A DNA stretch of 64,000 nucleotides from the NCBI RefSeq assembly GCF_027533625.1, contig NZ_JAQAGZ010000012.1, positions 62,001 through 126,000 of the forward strand, in the 5' to 3' direction. The notes below the pieces were generated by a model that worked only from the letters and a program-made list of their open reading frames with translations, did no database searches and was not told the DNA's origin. Of this stretch, positions 34,825 through 43,534 are shown piece after piece. Position numbers and translations under genes: made by a program. How positions within the stretch are numbered: position 1 is the stretch's first letter; every line of letters starts with the position of its first letter. Source of the stretch: Paenibacillus gyeongsangnamensis (GTDB lineage Bacteria > Bacillota > Bacilli > Paenibacillales > NBRC-103111).

Positions 34825-35886
34825 ATGGCATTACTATCCCTGGAAAATATATCGGTTGCCTATGACCAGAACTATATTCTGAAGGATTTCAACCTGAACG
34901 TGGAGCAAGGAAGCCTCATCTCCCTGCTCGGTCCGAGCGGCTGCGGCAAGACGACGACGCTGCGGCTGATCGCCGGCTTCCTGGAGGCGAAGGACGGCCG
35001 CTTCACCCTCGGCGGCAAGGATTACACGCGGGTTCCCGTGAACAAGCGGAACTTCGGCTTCGTGTTCCAGAGCTATGCGCTGTTCCCGCACCTCTCCGTG
35101 TACGACAACGTCGCCTTCGGCCTGCGCCTTCGCAAGGTCGGCGGGGCGGAGCTCGACCGCCGCGTGCGCGCGATTCTGGACACCGTCAGCCTCGCGGGCT
35201 TCGAGAAGCGGTTCCCGAAGGAGCTGTCCGGGGGCCAGCGTCAGCGGGTCGCGATCGCGCGGGCGCTCGTCATCGAGCCGGATCTGCTGCTGTTCGACGA
35301 GCCGCTCAGCAACCTGGACGCGAATCTGCGCGTGAACATGCGCGTCGAGATCCGCCGCATTCAGCAGGAGCTCGGCATTACGACCGTCTACGTATCGCAT
35401 GACCAGGAGGAATGCTTCTCGATCTCCGATCAGGTGGCGATCATGAACAAAGGCGTGATCGAGCAGCTTGACCGGCCTTCCACCATCTTCAAATACCCGA
35501 AGACGGAGTTCGTCGCCCGGTTCATCGGCTTCACGAATTTTATCGCATTCGACGAACGGACCGAGAACGCCGACCGGATCGCGCTCAAGGCCAAAGGCCA
35601 TGCATTTGCCGCGTCGAAAGTACCGGGGCGGGGTGAACAGAAGGGCCTGAAGGGCGCCATCCGCCCGGATGATCTGATTCTCGGGACGACCGAGGAGCTT
35701 GAGGCGGGAGAGAACCGGCTGACGGGACGGGTAAAGGTCAGCACCTTCCTTGGCCGGAGCTATCAGTATGTGGTGGAAACCGGGCTGGGCGATTTGACCG
35801 TGAACAAGGAAATGGAAATCCCTTATACCGCGGGGCAGGAGGTTCGTCTTCTGCTGCCTGCCGATAAGTTGATTCTCGTAGAGTAG
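34825..35886 (+). CDS. PotA-like ABC transporter ATP-binding protein
   Basis: A 353-residue ATPase. Walker A GPSGCGKT (36-43), signature LSGGQRQRVAIARAL, Walker B LLLFDEPLSNLDA and H-loop YVSHDQEE are intact. The C-terminal part (about 240-353) is a TOBE-type regulatory domain, as in PotA/FbpC. It energises the importer encoded by the three preceding transporter genes. The adenine deaminase gene follows after 25 bp. Confidence 0.92.
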   Translation: MALLSLENISVAYDQNYILKDFNLNVEQGSLISLLGPSGCGKTTTLRLIAGFLEAKDGRFTLGGKDYTRVPVNKRNFGFVFQSYALFPHLSVYDNVAFGLRLRKVGGAELDRRVRAILDTVSLAGFEKRFPKELSGGQRQRVAIARALVIEPDLLLFDEPLSNLDANLRVNMRVEIRRIQQELGITTVYVSHDQEECFSISDQVAIMNKGVIEQLDRPSTIFKYPKTEFVARFIGFTNFIAFDERTENADRIALKAKGHAFAASKVPGRGEQKGLKGAIRPDDLILGTTEELEAGENRLTGRVKVSTFLGRSYQYVVETGLGDLTVNKEMEIPYTAGQEVRLLLPADKLILVE

Positions 35887-35911
35887 TTTAGCGGACTTGG
35901 AGGTCAGACCT

Positions 35912-37627
35912 ATGCGCGTCGATTTGCTTATTGAGGATGTTCAGATTTACAACAGCTATTTCAAGAGGTTCATGCGGGGCAATGCGGCCGTGCTGGACGG
36001 CAGGTTCTTCTATATCGGTCCGCGGGGAGCGGACAGCTTCGAAGCGGAAGAAGTGCTGCAGGGGCAAGGCCGGTTTATGATTCCGGGACTTATCGATATT
36101 CATCTGCACATCGAGAGCACGATGGTAACGCCGGAGACGTTCTCGTACGGGCTCATCAAGAACGGCGTCACGACGATCGTTCCGGAGCCCCACGAGATGG
36201 CCAATGTGTTCGGACTGGACGGCGTGAAGGAAATGATCAAGGCAAGCCGCGGCTGTGTGGCCGACATGTTCTATGCCATCCCGAGCTCGGTGCCGGCGAC
36301 TTCGCTCGAAACGACCGGAGGCGCGATCGAGATCGCGGATATCGACGAGCTGCTGCGGACGGAGCCGATCATCTGCCTCGGCGAGATTATGAACTACGTG
36401 GAGGTCATCACGGACCCCGAGTGCAAGACGAACCGAATTTTGGACCATATCCGGCGTCATTATCCTCATCTCATTATCGAGGGCCACGTGCCGAAGCTGC
36501 TGGATCTGGACCTGCACCGGATTCTGTACAGCGGGGTCGATTCCGACCATACGCACCAATCGATCGAAGGCATGGAGGCCCGCATCGCGGCCGGGATGTT
36601 CATCGAGATTCAGGAGAAATCGATGACGGACGAGGTGATGGATTATTTGATCCGGAACGACATATCCGAGCATTTCTGCTTCGTCACGGACGACGTGATG
36701 ACCGATTCGCTCCAGCGCCGGGGGCACTTGAATCATATCGTGCGCAAGGCGATCGGGATGGGCATGAAGCCGGAGCTGGCGATCTACGCCGGCACCTTCA
36801 CCCCGGCAAAGCGGATGCGGATGACCGACCGCGGAGCGATCGCTCCGGGCAAGATCGCCGACTTCCTGCTGGTTTCCGACGTACAAGAATTGACCATTGA
36901 TCAGGTGTTCAAAAAAGGGCGAAGCGTCTACGATTCGCGCCGGCCTTATGTTCAGCCGGTATCGGACCCGGCCTTTCCACCACATTATTACAGAAGCGTG
37001 CAGCTGTCGTCGCTTGCGGAAGAAGATTTTTCCGTCCGCCTCGGCAATTTGGAGGACGGCCGTCATATTTGCCGCGTCATGCTGGTGAAGAACGGCTCGA
37101 CCTTTACGGAGGAGCATCATGCCGAGATGGAGGTACGCGGCGGGGTGCTCCGTTGGGAGGACAGCGGCTACGGCCTGATCGCTACCTTCGAACGGTACGG
37201 TAAAGGCGGCAGCCGGGCCCTCGGCCTGATCGGCGGCGATACGATACAGCGCGGAGCGGTGGCGACGACGTATTCGCACGACAACCACAACCTGCTGGTG
37301 GTCGGGCGGAATTCGGTCGATATGACGATCGCCGCCAATATGGTGATCGGCATGCAGGGCGGCTTCTGCGTCGTCGAGGATGGTAAGGTGCTGGCTCGGC
37401 TGCATTTGCCAGTCGGCGGCATTCTGACCGAGGCTTCCCTGGAGCAGACGGCGGCGGAGGTGGAGCGGCTGCGCAAGGCGATGGAGTCGCTCGGGTACAA
37501 CCACTACAACCCGATCATGTCCATCAGCACGCACTCGCTGCCGGTCAGCCCGGCGCTGAAGATCACCGACTACGGGCTGATCGATGTGAATGCGGGCAAG
37601 GTCGTTCCGTTATTGGTCGATAAATAG
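35912..37627 (+). CDS. ade: Adenine deaminase
   Basis: A 571-residue amidohydrolase of the Ade type, converting adenine to hypoxanthine. The first metal motif reads MIPGLIDIHLHIESTMVTPE; VTTIVPEPHEMANVFG, EGHVPK, and later GRNSVDMTIAANMVIGMQGG with NPIMSISTHSLPVSPALKIT near the C-terminus all match bacterial Ade (two-domain, manganese/iron enzyme). The ATG at 35912 lies 8 bp after GGAGG (35899-35903). It is the last gene before a strong terminator. Together with the nucleoside hydrolase it would take an adenine nucleoside to hypoxanthine after uptake. Confidence 0.9.
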   Translation: MRVDLLIEDVQIYNSYFKRFMRGNAAVLDGRFFYIGPRGADSFEAEEVLQGQGRFMIPGLIDIHLHIESTMVTPETFSYGLIKNGVTTIVPEPHEMANVFGLDGVKEMIKASRGCVADMFYAIPSSVPATSLETTGGAIEIADIDELLRTEPIICLGEIMNYVEVITDPECKTNRILDHIRRHYPHLIIEGHVPKLLDLDLHRILYSGVDSDHTHQSIEGMEARIAAGMFIEIQEKSMTDEVMDYLIRNDISEHFCFVTDDVMTDSLQRRGHLNHIVRKAIGMGMKPELAIYAGTFTPAKRMRMTDRGAIAPGKIADFLLVSDVQELTIDQVFKKGRSVYDSRRPYVQPVSDPAFPPHYYRSVQLSSLAEEDFSVRLGNLEDGRHICRVMLVKNGSTFTEEHHAEMEVRGGVLRWEDSGYGLIATFERYGKGGSRALGLIGGDTIQRGAVATTYSHDNHNLLVVGRNSVDMTIAANMVIGMQGGFCVVEDGKVLARLHLPVGGILTEASLEQTAAEVERLRKAMESLGYNHYNPIMSISTHSLPVSPALKITDYGLIDVNAGKVVPLLVDK

Positions 37628-37638
37628 GTTTAACGGAG

Positions 37639-37678
37639 AACCGCCGGGGGAGATTTGCGAATCCCCCGGCGGTTTTTG
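37639..37678 (+). terminator. Intrinsic terminator of the purine operon
   Basis: AACCGCCGGGGGA (37639-37651) pairs perfectly with TCCCCCGGCGGTT (37662-37674), followed by TTTTGTG. Confidence 0.9.
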
Positions 37679-37841
37679 TGTCTTTCCGGCAGGGAGGCTT
37701 CAAAAGATCCTAATCTTTGCAAAAGTGTATAAGCCCCTCTTGGACCAATATGGGGCCGATGCACAAAAGTGCAATTGATCTGCGGGCAGGAAGGGAGTAT
37801 GAATAAGATGACGGCTTATTTATTCCTAAGGAGAAAGATCC

Positions 37842-39250
37842 ATGACGACAACCAAACGAGACTTCCAAACGACGGACTACGGGGCTGTACCGGATGGGGT
37901 TACCCTCTCGACGGGAGCCACCCAGCAGGCCATCGATGCAGCGGAGGCGGTCGCGTTATTTTTGCTCCGGGGTTTTACTGACGGGGGCGGTCTTCTTGAA
38001 ATCCCATGTGGAGCTGCATGTGGCCGAAGGGGTCGAGCTGCGCGGAGCGTGGACGAGGAGGCCTATCCCTCCCTATGGTCGCGTGTCGCCGGCATTGAAA
38101 TGGACTGGCACAGCCCACTGCTGAATATTTGCGGCCAGCAGCACGCGGCTATTACCGGAGAAGGCCTGATCAACGGTCAAGGCGAGTATTGGTGGCATAA
38201 ATATTGGGGGGCCGACCGGCTCGGCGGTATGCGGAAGGAGTATACAGCAAAGGGGCTCCACTGGGCGGTGGATTACGACTGCAAGCGTCCGAGAAACGTG
38301 CTGGTGCTTAACTCCTCGGATATTCGGCTGGAGGGGCTGACGCTGATCCGGTCGGGCTTCTGGAACGTGCATATTTGCTATTCCGAGCGCGTGAAGGCGG
38401 ACGGCCTGACGATCAAGGACAATCCGGGGCCGAGCTCGGACGGGATCGATATCGACTCCTCCTCCCACGTGCTGGTCGAGAATTGCTATATCGATTGCAA
38501 TGACGATAACCTGTGCGTCAAATCGGGCCGGGATTCGGACGGCCTCCGCGTGAACCGGCCGGCGGAGCATATTGTGATCCGCAACTGCGAAACCGGATGC
38601 GGCGGAGGTATTACGATCGGCAGCGAAACCTCGGGCGGCGTCCGGGACGTGGAGATTTATAACATCAAGGCGAGAGGCACGGATAACGGGCTTCGTCTGA
38701 AGTCGGCGCGTGTCCGGGGCGGACTCATGGAGAACATCCGGTTTCACCATATCGAGATGATCGACGTGCCGCATCCGTTCAGCTTCCAGCTGAATTGGAA
38801 TCCGAGCTACAGCTATGCGAAGCTTCCGGACGACTGGGAGGGAGAGATTCCAGCCCACTGGAAGGCGCTGGCCGAACCGGTACTGCCGCCGGAGCGGAGC
38901 ATCCCCGAATTTCAGAGACATCGAAATCTCCGATGTGATCGTGAAGAGCGCTTCACCGGACGGAACCGATAGAGCCCACGGCAAAGCCGGCTTGTCCGAG
39001 GCTTTCGACGTGGAAGCGTACCCCGAGAAGCCGATTCCGCCGGCTTCACTGGAGGAATGTGACTATCGAGACGCAAACGGCGGGCTCAATCGCTTATGCC
39101 GAGGATTGGACGATGGACAATGTGATTGTCCGGACGCAGGACGGGAAGCCGGTGCAGCTGAAGAACTGCAGCCGCGTGGAGCTGCCGAGGTTTGAGCGGC
39201 TGGCCGAGGAAACGGTGCGGCAGGATTCCGGAAAGGAGAGCGCATCATGA
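37842..39250 (+). pseudogene. GH28 polygalacturonase-like protein, multiply frameshifted
   Basis: Right-handed beta-helix glycoside hydrolase family 28 gene with the catalytic-site blocks SSDGIDIDSSSHVLVENCYI, DDNLCVKSGRD and GGGITIGSETSGG still readable. It is broken at least four times. One shift near 37955 moves the frame to GVLLTGAVFLKSHVELHVAE, and a missing G near 38055 restores it (WTRRP for WDEEA). An extra base near 38912 moves it to FRDIEISDVIVKSASPDG, and another extra base near 39056 to VTIETQTAGSIAYAEDWT. The last frame ends at 39248-39250, overlapping the next gene as ATGA. The start at 37842 follows TAAGGAGAAAGATCC. The region 37690-37841 upstream holds no clear gene. Confidence 0.8.
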
Positions 39251-39906
39251 AACGAGTGATCTATCGGGCGCAAATGAAAGAAGGCCGGGAAGCCGCTGTG
39301 CTGGAAGGTATCCGGCAGGGGCGCTATGCGCGGCCTTACGTGGACGGCGACCGGCTGATGACCGCGGCGGTCTACCGCTGGGAGCGGAACCTTTTTCTAT
39401 ACATGGAATGCATGGAAGGCGAGCCTGTGCCGGAGGAGCTGGTCGGGCGGGTGCACAAAGACCTGGAGGATTGGCCGGGCCAAGCGGAGAAGCGGAAGTG
39501 GGTCCCGATGGCGGACGTGTTTCATTTCAACGAGCCCGTGTCGGCGGAGCATTGGCGCAGGAAGTCGCCGGTGGAGCGGCGGGGCGGCCGGGTCGCCCAT
39601 CTGAAGCCGGAGATGATCGGCAGTTATATTTATTACCATTATCAGCTGCAGGAGGAGCGGGCCTTTCCGGGAGAAAAGTATGAAATCATCGCCATGCACG
39701 AGAATCTGCTATTCGGTTATCAAGAGTTTCCCAAGGTGATGGAGGAGCCCCTGTCCTCGAAGAAATTGCAAACCAAAGGGACGCCCGAGAACTGGGCCGA
39801 CGCCCGGATGGATTTGCATTTTCAGCCTTGGCCTGACGGGCATTTATATTTCAAACCGATTGATCCAGTCTTTGCGCTGTACTATGAAGACATGGCTAAC
39901 GAGTAG
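39247..39906 (+). CDS. Conserved protein of unknown function, GH28-associated
   Basis: A 219-residue cytosolic protein. The opening (MKRVIYRAQMKEGREAAVLE) resembles small alpha/beta-barrel mutarotase or EthD-like folds but is too divergent to assign. It is rich in aromatic and charged residues, with no signal peptide or helix-spanning segment. It overlaps the broken GH28 gene by four bases and is 16 bp before the intact GH28 gene, so it probably takes part in oligogalacturonide metabolism. Function unknown. Confidence 0.65.
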   Translation: MKRVIYRAQMKEGREAAVLEGIRQGRYARPYVDGDRLMTAAVYRWERNLFLYMECMEGEPVPEELVGRVHKDLEDWPGQAEKRKWVPMADVFHFNEPVSAEHWRRKSPVERRGGRVAHLKPEMIGSYIYYHYQLQEERAFPGEKYEIIAMHENLLFGYQEFPKVMEEPLSSKKLQTKGTPENWADARMDLHFQPWPDGHLYFKPIDPVFALYYEDMANE

Positions 39907-39922
39907 AGGAGCGGGGAACAGT

Positions 39923-41494
39923 ATGCTGGTCAATATACGGGATTTCGGCGACGCCGGCGACGCGGTGACCTTGGATACGAAGAGCATTCAAGCGGCGATC
40001 GACTATTGCGCGGAGCAGGGCGGGGGAACGGTCCTCGTCCCGAAGGGAGACTATTTGTCCGGAACGGTGATGCTGAAATCGAACATCACCCTTCATCTGG
40101 ATGCGGCGGCCAGGATCGTCAGCAGCATGGAGGAGAAGGATTTCGTCTCCCCGTACGGGGAGGAATCGGACAGCTCTGCGCTCAGCGAGGGCCAGGGGAA
40201 GAACGCCTTGCTATGCGCGCACCATGCGGACAAGGTGGCTATTACGGGCCCCGGCACCATCGACGGCCGGGGGGAGCATTTTTTGGAGGTGGAAGACGGG
40301 GGCAGCGACTACGTGCTGCTCCCGATCAAGCCGTTCCGGCCGAAGCTGGTGGATTTCGAGGGCTGCACGGATGTGCTCTTCCGGGACGTGACGCTGTACC
40401 GCGCCTCCTCCTGGGGTCTTCATTTGACCGGCTGCCGCCGAGTGAACGTGCAGGCCGTCAAGATTCTCGGCCAGCAGCGGGGCCCGAACAACGACGGGAT
40501 CGATCCGGACGGCTGCCGGGACGTACACATCTCCGATTGTCATATCGAGACCGGAGACGACTGCATCGTAGTGAAAAACACCAAGTACGCCGCAGAGCGT
40601 TACGGCCCTTGCGAGAACATCACCGTGACGAACTGCACGCTGGTTACCCATGACAGCGCGGTGAAGATCGGGACGGAAACCCATGGAGATATCCGCAATA
40701 TCGTAGTATCGAACTGTATCATTCGAAACTCCAACCGTGGGCTTGGCATTTGGGTCCGGGACGGAGCGACGGTGGAAAATATCTTGTTCTCCAATATTTT
40801 CATCGAAACGCGGTTGTTCAGCGACGAAACGGAGACGTCAAGATCGCTGCGCTGGTGGGGGAAGAGTGAGCCGATCTTCATCACGGCGGAGAGAAGAAGC
40901 GGCAGCGACAGGGCTCCCGGCAAGATCCGGAATATCCGCTTCGACCATATTACGGCCGAAGCCGAAGGCGGCGTTTATCTGGAAGGGTCCGAGGAGAGCG
41001 TCATCGAGAATATTTCCATCCGCGGACTGAAGCTGTCGATGCGGAAGAAGAGCGGTTATCCCGGGGGGGTATTCGATACCCAGCCGTCCGCAAGGGGCGT
41101 CTTTCCCCACCACATCCCGGCGGTCTTCTGCCGGTACGCGGCGAACGTGAAGCTGGACGATGTGGAGGTTACATGGGACGGAACCCCGAATGAGCACTGG
41201 TCGAACGCCCTGTATGCCGAGCAGGTCGAGCGGCTGACAGTTCGCGGCTTCCGGGGAGCGCCGGCTCGAGAGGATGAAGCGGCCATCGAGCTTCATACGG
41301 TACGGGAGCTGAGCGTGGAAGGCTGCAAAGCGGAAGCGGGAACCGGCGTGTTCTTGGCGCTGCAGCAGGTGGACCCGGACGAGCTGTTCGTAAGCGGCAA
41401 TGACTTCTCCCGGGCCCGGACGGCAGTACAATTCGCCGGCAGGGAGCAGGAGGATTACTTTGCGGCCGGCAACCAGATGCCCAAATCCGAATAA
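39923..41494 (+). CDS. GH28-family glycoside hydrolase, intracellular
   Basis: A 523-residue beta-helix protein of family GH28 (polygalacturonase-type). Catalytic blocks: PNNDGIDPDGCRDVHISDCH (Asp pair), TGDDCIVVKNTKY, and DSAVKIGTETHGDIRN with the adjacent region. No signal peptide is seen, so it most likely acts inside the cell on imported oligosaccharides, such as unsaturated or methylated galacturonides, rather than on polymeric pectin. The start at 39923 lies after GAGGAGCGGGG. It follows the unknown gene and precedes the LacI regulator. Confidence 0.85.
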   Translation: MLVNIRDFGDAGDAVTLDTKSIQAAIDYCAEQGGGTVLVPKGDYLSGTVMLKSNITLHLDAAARIVSSMEEKDFVSPYGEESDSSALSEGQGKNALLCAHHADKVAITGPGTIDGRGEHFLEVEDGGSDYVLLPIKPFRPKLVDFEGCTDVLFRDVTLYRASSWGLHLTGCRRVNVQAVKILGQQRGPNNDGIDPDGCRDVHISDCHIETGDDCIVVKNTKYAAERYGPCENITVTNCTLVTHDSAVKIGTETHGDIRNIVVSNCIIRNSNRGLGIWVRDGATVENILFSNIFIETRLFSDETETSRSLRWWGKSEPIFITAERRSGSDRAPGKIRNIRFDHITAEAEGGVYLEGSEESVIENISIRGLKLSMRKKSGYPGGVFDTQPSARGVFPHHIPAVFCRYAANVKLDDVEVTWDGTPNEHWSNALYAEQVERLTVRGFRGAPAREDEAAIELHTVRELSVEGCKAEAGTGVFLALQQVDPDELFVSGNDFSRARTAVQFAGREQEDYFAAGNQMPKSE

Positions 41495-41502
41495 GCTGTC
41501 CC

Positions 41503-41535
41503 AATGCTCCTTTCCGGTCTCCGGAGAGGGGCATT
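41503..41535 (+). terminator. Hairpin after the GH28 gene
   Basis: AATGCTCCTTTCCGG and CCGGAGAGGGGCATT form an imperfect stem. The following bases (TGCGCTGT) lack a T run, so its strength is uncertain. Confidence 0.4.
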
Positions 41536-41631
41536 TGCGCTGTGCGGGTTGTCTTTCATTCCATACCGGGCTATTGTATAATAACTTGAAATCCCGCTGC
41601 CCCGGAGCAGACGCCAGTGGAGGTTAAACGA

Positions 41632-42642
41632 ATGGAAAAGATAACGATTGCGGACGTAGCCTCCAAAGCGGGTGTGTCAAAGAGCACGGTATCCCAATTT
41701 TTGAACCAACGCTACGAGTACATGGGAACGGATACCCGCAAAAAAATCGAAGAAGCCATCGCCGCGCTGGGTTACCGCCCGAACGCGCTGGCGCGCGGCT
41801 TGAAGCAGAAGCGGACATCGACCATCGGCGTGATCGTCGCCAACATCATGGTCCATCTCTCGACGGAAATTTGCCGTGCGATTGAAGATTTTTTTCAAGA
41901 GCAGGATATGAACGTCATTCTTTGCAACACCGACGAGGACGCCGACAAAGAAAAAAAATATATCGAAATGCTGCTGGCCAAGCAGGTGGACGGCATCATT
42001 CTGTTCCCTACCGGGAACAACGGGGCGCTGTACAAAAAATTGATCAAGCAGCAATTCCCGTTGGTTTTCGTAGACCGCAAGGTGGAGGGCTTAAAGGTCG
42101 ATACGGTAGTCGTCAACAACAGGGAATCCGTCTACGAGGCCGTTTCGCATCTGCATTCGCAGGGACACCGCCGCATAGCCATGATCGCCCCGCCTTTAAC
42201 CATCAGCTCCCGCATGGAGCGCATGGAAGGATATAAGCAGGCTCTGAAGGATTTGGGGCTGGAAGGGGACCCGGAGCTCGGGATCAGCGCGGAAATCCCG
42301 AACATCCGCAGCCGGCTGGAACTGCTTTTCGCCAAGGATCGCGTTCCTACGGCAATCATTGGAGCGAACGATCTGGTCCTGCTGGAGGTTCTGGACTTCG
42401 TTAAGCAAAGGGCGATCCGCGTACCGGAAGAGCTGGCGCTAATCGTATTCGATAATATTCCGTTTGCCCATCTGTCGACGCCTTCCCTTACGACCATCAG
42501 CCAGCCGTCCAAGGACATGGGAAGGAAAGCCGCCGAGCTGCTGCTGCAGCAAATCCGGACGCCGGGCGAAAGTGAACCGAAGGAGCACCGCTTCGAATGC
42601 CGGCTGATTATCCGGGAGTCCTCAGGCAGGACAAGTCCATAA
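41632..42642 (+). CDS. LacI-family transcriptional regulator (uronate/KDG type)
   Basis: A 336-residue repressor. Helix-turn-helix: ITIADVASKAGVSKSTVSQF (about 4-23), hinge ALGYRPNALARGLKQKRT, then a periplasmic-binding-like sensor domain. The ATG at 41632 has GTGGAGGTT upstream. It lies just before two LacI-type palindromes (42691-42718) that control the uronate operon downstream. Placement and operon content suggest a KdgR/ExuR-type regulator, but the inducer is unproven. Confidence 0.88.
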   Translation: MEKITIADVASKAGVSKSTVSQFLNQRYEYMGTDTRKKIEEAIAALGYRPNALARGLKQKRTSTIGVIVANIMVHLSTEICRAIEDFFQEQDMNVILCNTDEDADKEKKYIEMLLAKQVDGIILFPTGNNGALYKKLIKQQFPLVFVDRKVEGLKVDTVVVNNRESVYEAVSHLHSQGHRRIAMIAPPLTISSRMERMEGYKQALKDLGLEGDPELGISAEIPNIRSRLELLFAKDRVPTAIIGANDLVLLEVLDFVKQRAIRVPEELALIVFDNIPFAHLSTPSLTTISQPSKDMGRKAAELLLQQIRTPGESEPKEHRFECRLIIRESSGRTSP

Positions 42643-42650
42643 AAAACCAC

Positions 42651-42679
42651 TTGAAATGAGAGAAATCATCGGCTATAAT
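42651..42679 (+). promoter_or_regulatory. SigA promoter of the sugar-acid operon
   Basis: TTGAAA (42651-42656), 17-bp spacer, TATAAT (42674-42679). The LacI-type operators lie from 12 bp downstream, over the start site. Confidence 0.85.
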
Positions 42680-42690
42680 TCAGACATAGT

Positions 42691-42718
42691 TACTAAACCG
42701 ATTTAGTAAATCGATTTA
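42691..42718 (+). promoter_or_regulatory. Twin LacI-type operators
   Basis: TACTAAACCGATTTAGTA (42691-42708) has perfect 7-bp arms. TAAATCGATTTA (42707-42718) is a perfect 12-bp palindrome overlapping it by two bases. Both have the central CG of LacI-family sites. The adjacent regulator gene makes autologous control likely. Confidence 0.8.
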
Positions 42719-42754
42719 TGAAATCGTATTCGATCAATCGGAAAGGAGAGCACC

Positions 42755-43513
42755 GTGAAAGACATCGTGGTACCGACTTCGGTTTTACAACGCGAAACGC
42801 TGCTCAGGAAGGGTCAGGAAGGCTGCATCGGCCAAATCGCCGCGAGCGGAGCCTTTGGCGTAGAGCTTCGGCGGGAGCTGTTCCCGGAAGGGGAAAAACC
42901 TCTCCGGCAATGCCGGGAGGAGCTTGACCAACACGGGTTGTTCTGCGTATACTCCGCCCCGATAGAGCTGTGGGACCCTCAAGGGCAGTTAAATGAAAGC
43001 GCTGTACTCGAGGTGATATCGGAGGCTAAGGTTTTGCAGGCCGGCCTGGTCAAAACCTCCCTGGGCCACTACGATCCGAATACCTCGGATATGACGAGGC
43101 TGGTGTCCTTGATCCGGTCCAAGACGGGTGGCGGTGCCGATTTTACCTTAACGGTAGAGAACGACCAAACCGCATATGGAGGAAAAACGGAGTCGCTGAC
43201 TGCCTTTTTTAAAGCGGTTACAACGCACGGTGCGGGGATCCGGATGACCTTCGATATTGGCAATTGGACCTACTGCGGGGAGGATGCGATTCAAGCGGCA
43301 CGGCTGCTGGCTGACCATGTTGTCTACATTCACTGCAAGCATGTCGTTACGGCCGGGGACCGGCTGGAAACCGTGGCGCTTCCCGAGCATGAGGAGGCTC
43401 CTTGGCGGGAGCTGCTCAGAAAGCTTCCGGATCGGGCGCTCAGAGCCATAGAATTTTCTTTGCCCGATGAGCGGCTGCTGCCCCATTATATGAAGATGCT
43501 TTGCGGGCACTGA
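42755..43513 (+). CDS. TIM-barrel sugar-phosphate isomerase/epimerase-like protein
   Basis: A 252-residue protein starting at the GTG at 42755 (GGAAAGGAGAGCACC upstream). It has AP-endonuclease-2/sugar isomerase TIM-barrel features: FGVELRRELFPEGEKPL, LTVENDQTAYGG (Glu ligand), MTFDIGNWTYCGEDAIQAAR and VVYIHCKHV (His), the four metal-site segments of this superfamily. It is the first gene of the five-gene operon below the LacI operators. The substrate is presumably a keto- or phospho-sugar acid of the pathway; a specific reaction cannot be assigned. Confidence 0.75.
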   Translation: MKDIVVPTSVLQRETLLRKGQEGCIGQIAASGAFGVELRRELFPEGEKPLRQCREELDQHGLFCVYSAPIELWDPQGQLNESAVLEVISEAKVLQAGLVKTSLGHYDPNTSDMTRLVSLIRSKTGGGADFTLTVENDQTAYGGKTESLTAFFKAVTTHGAGIRMTFDIGNWTYCGEDAIQAARLLADHVVYIHCKHVVTAGDRLETVALPEHEEAPWRELLRKLPDRALRAIEFSLPDERLLPHYMKMLCGH

Positions 43514-43534
43514 CAGGAAAGGAGAGAAGCGAGA

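Noticed and set aside
33360-37534. Very long antisense open frames opposite the PotBC and adenine deaminase genes
   Set aside because: They lie opposite well-conserved genes, lack ribosome binding sites and domains, and have the composition expected of GC-rich shadow frames.
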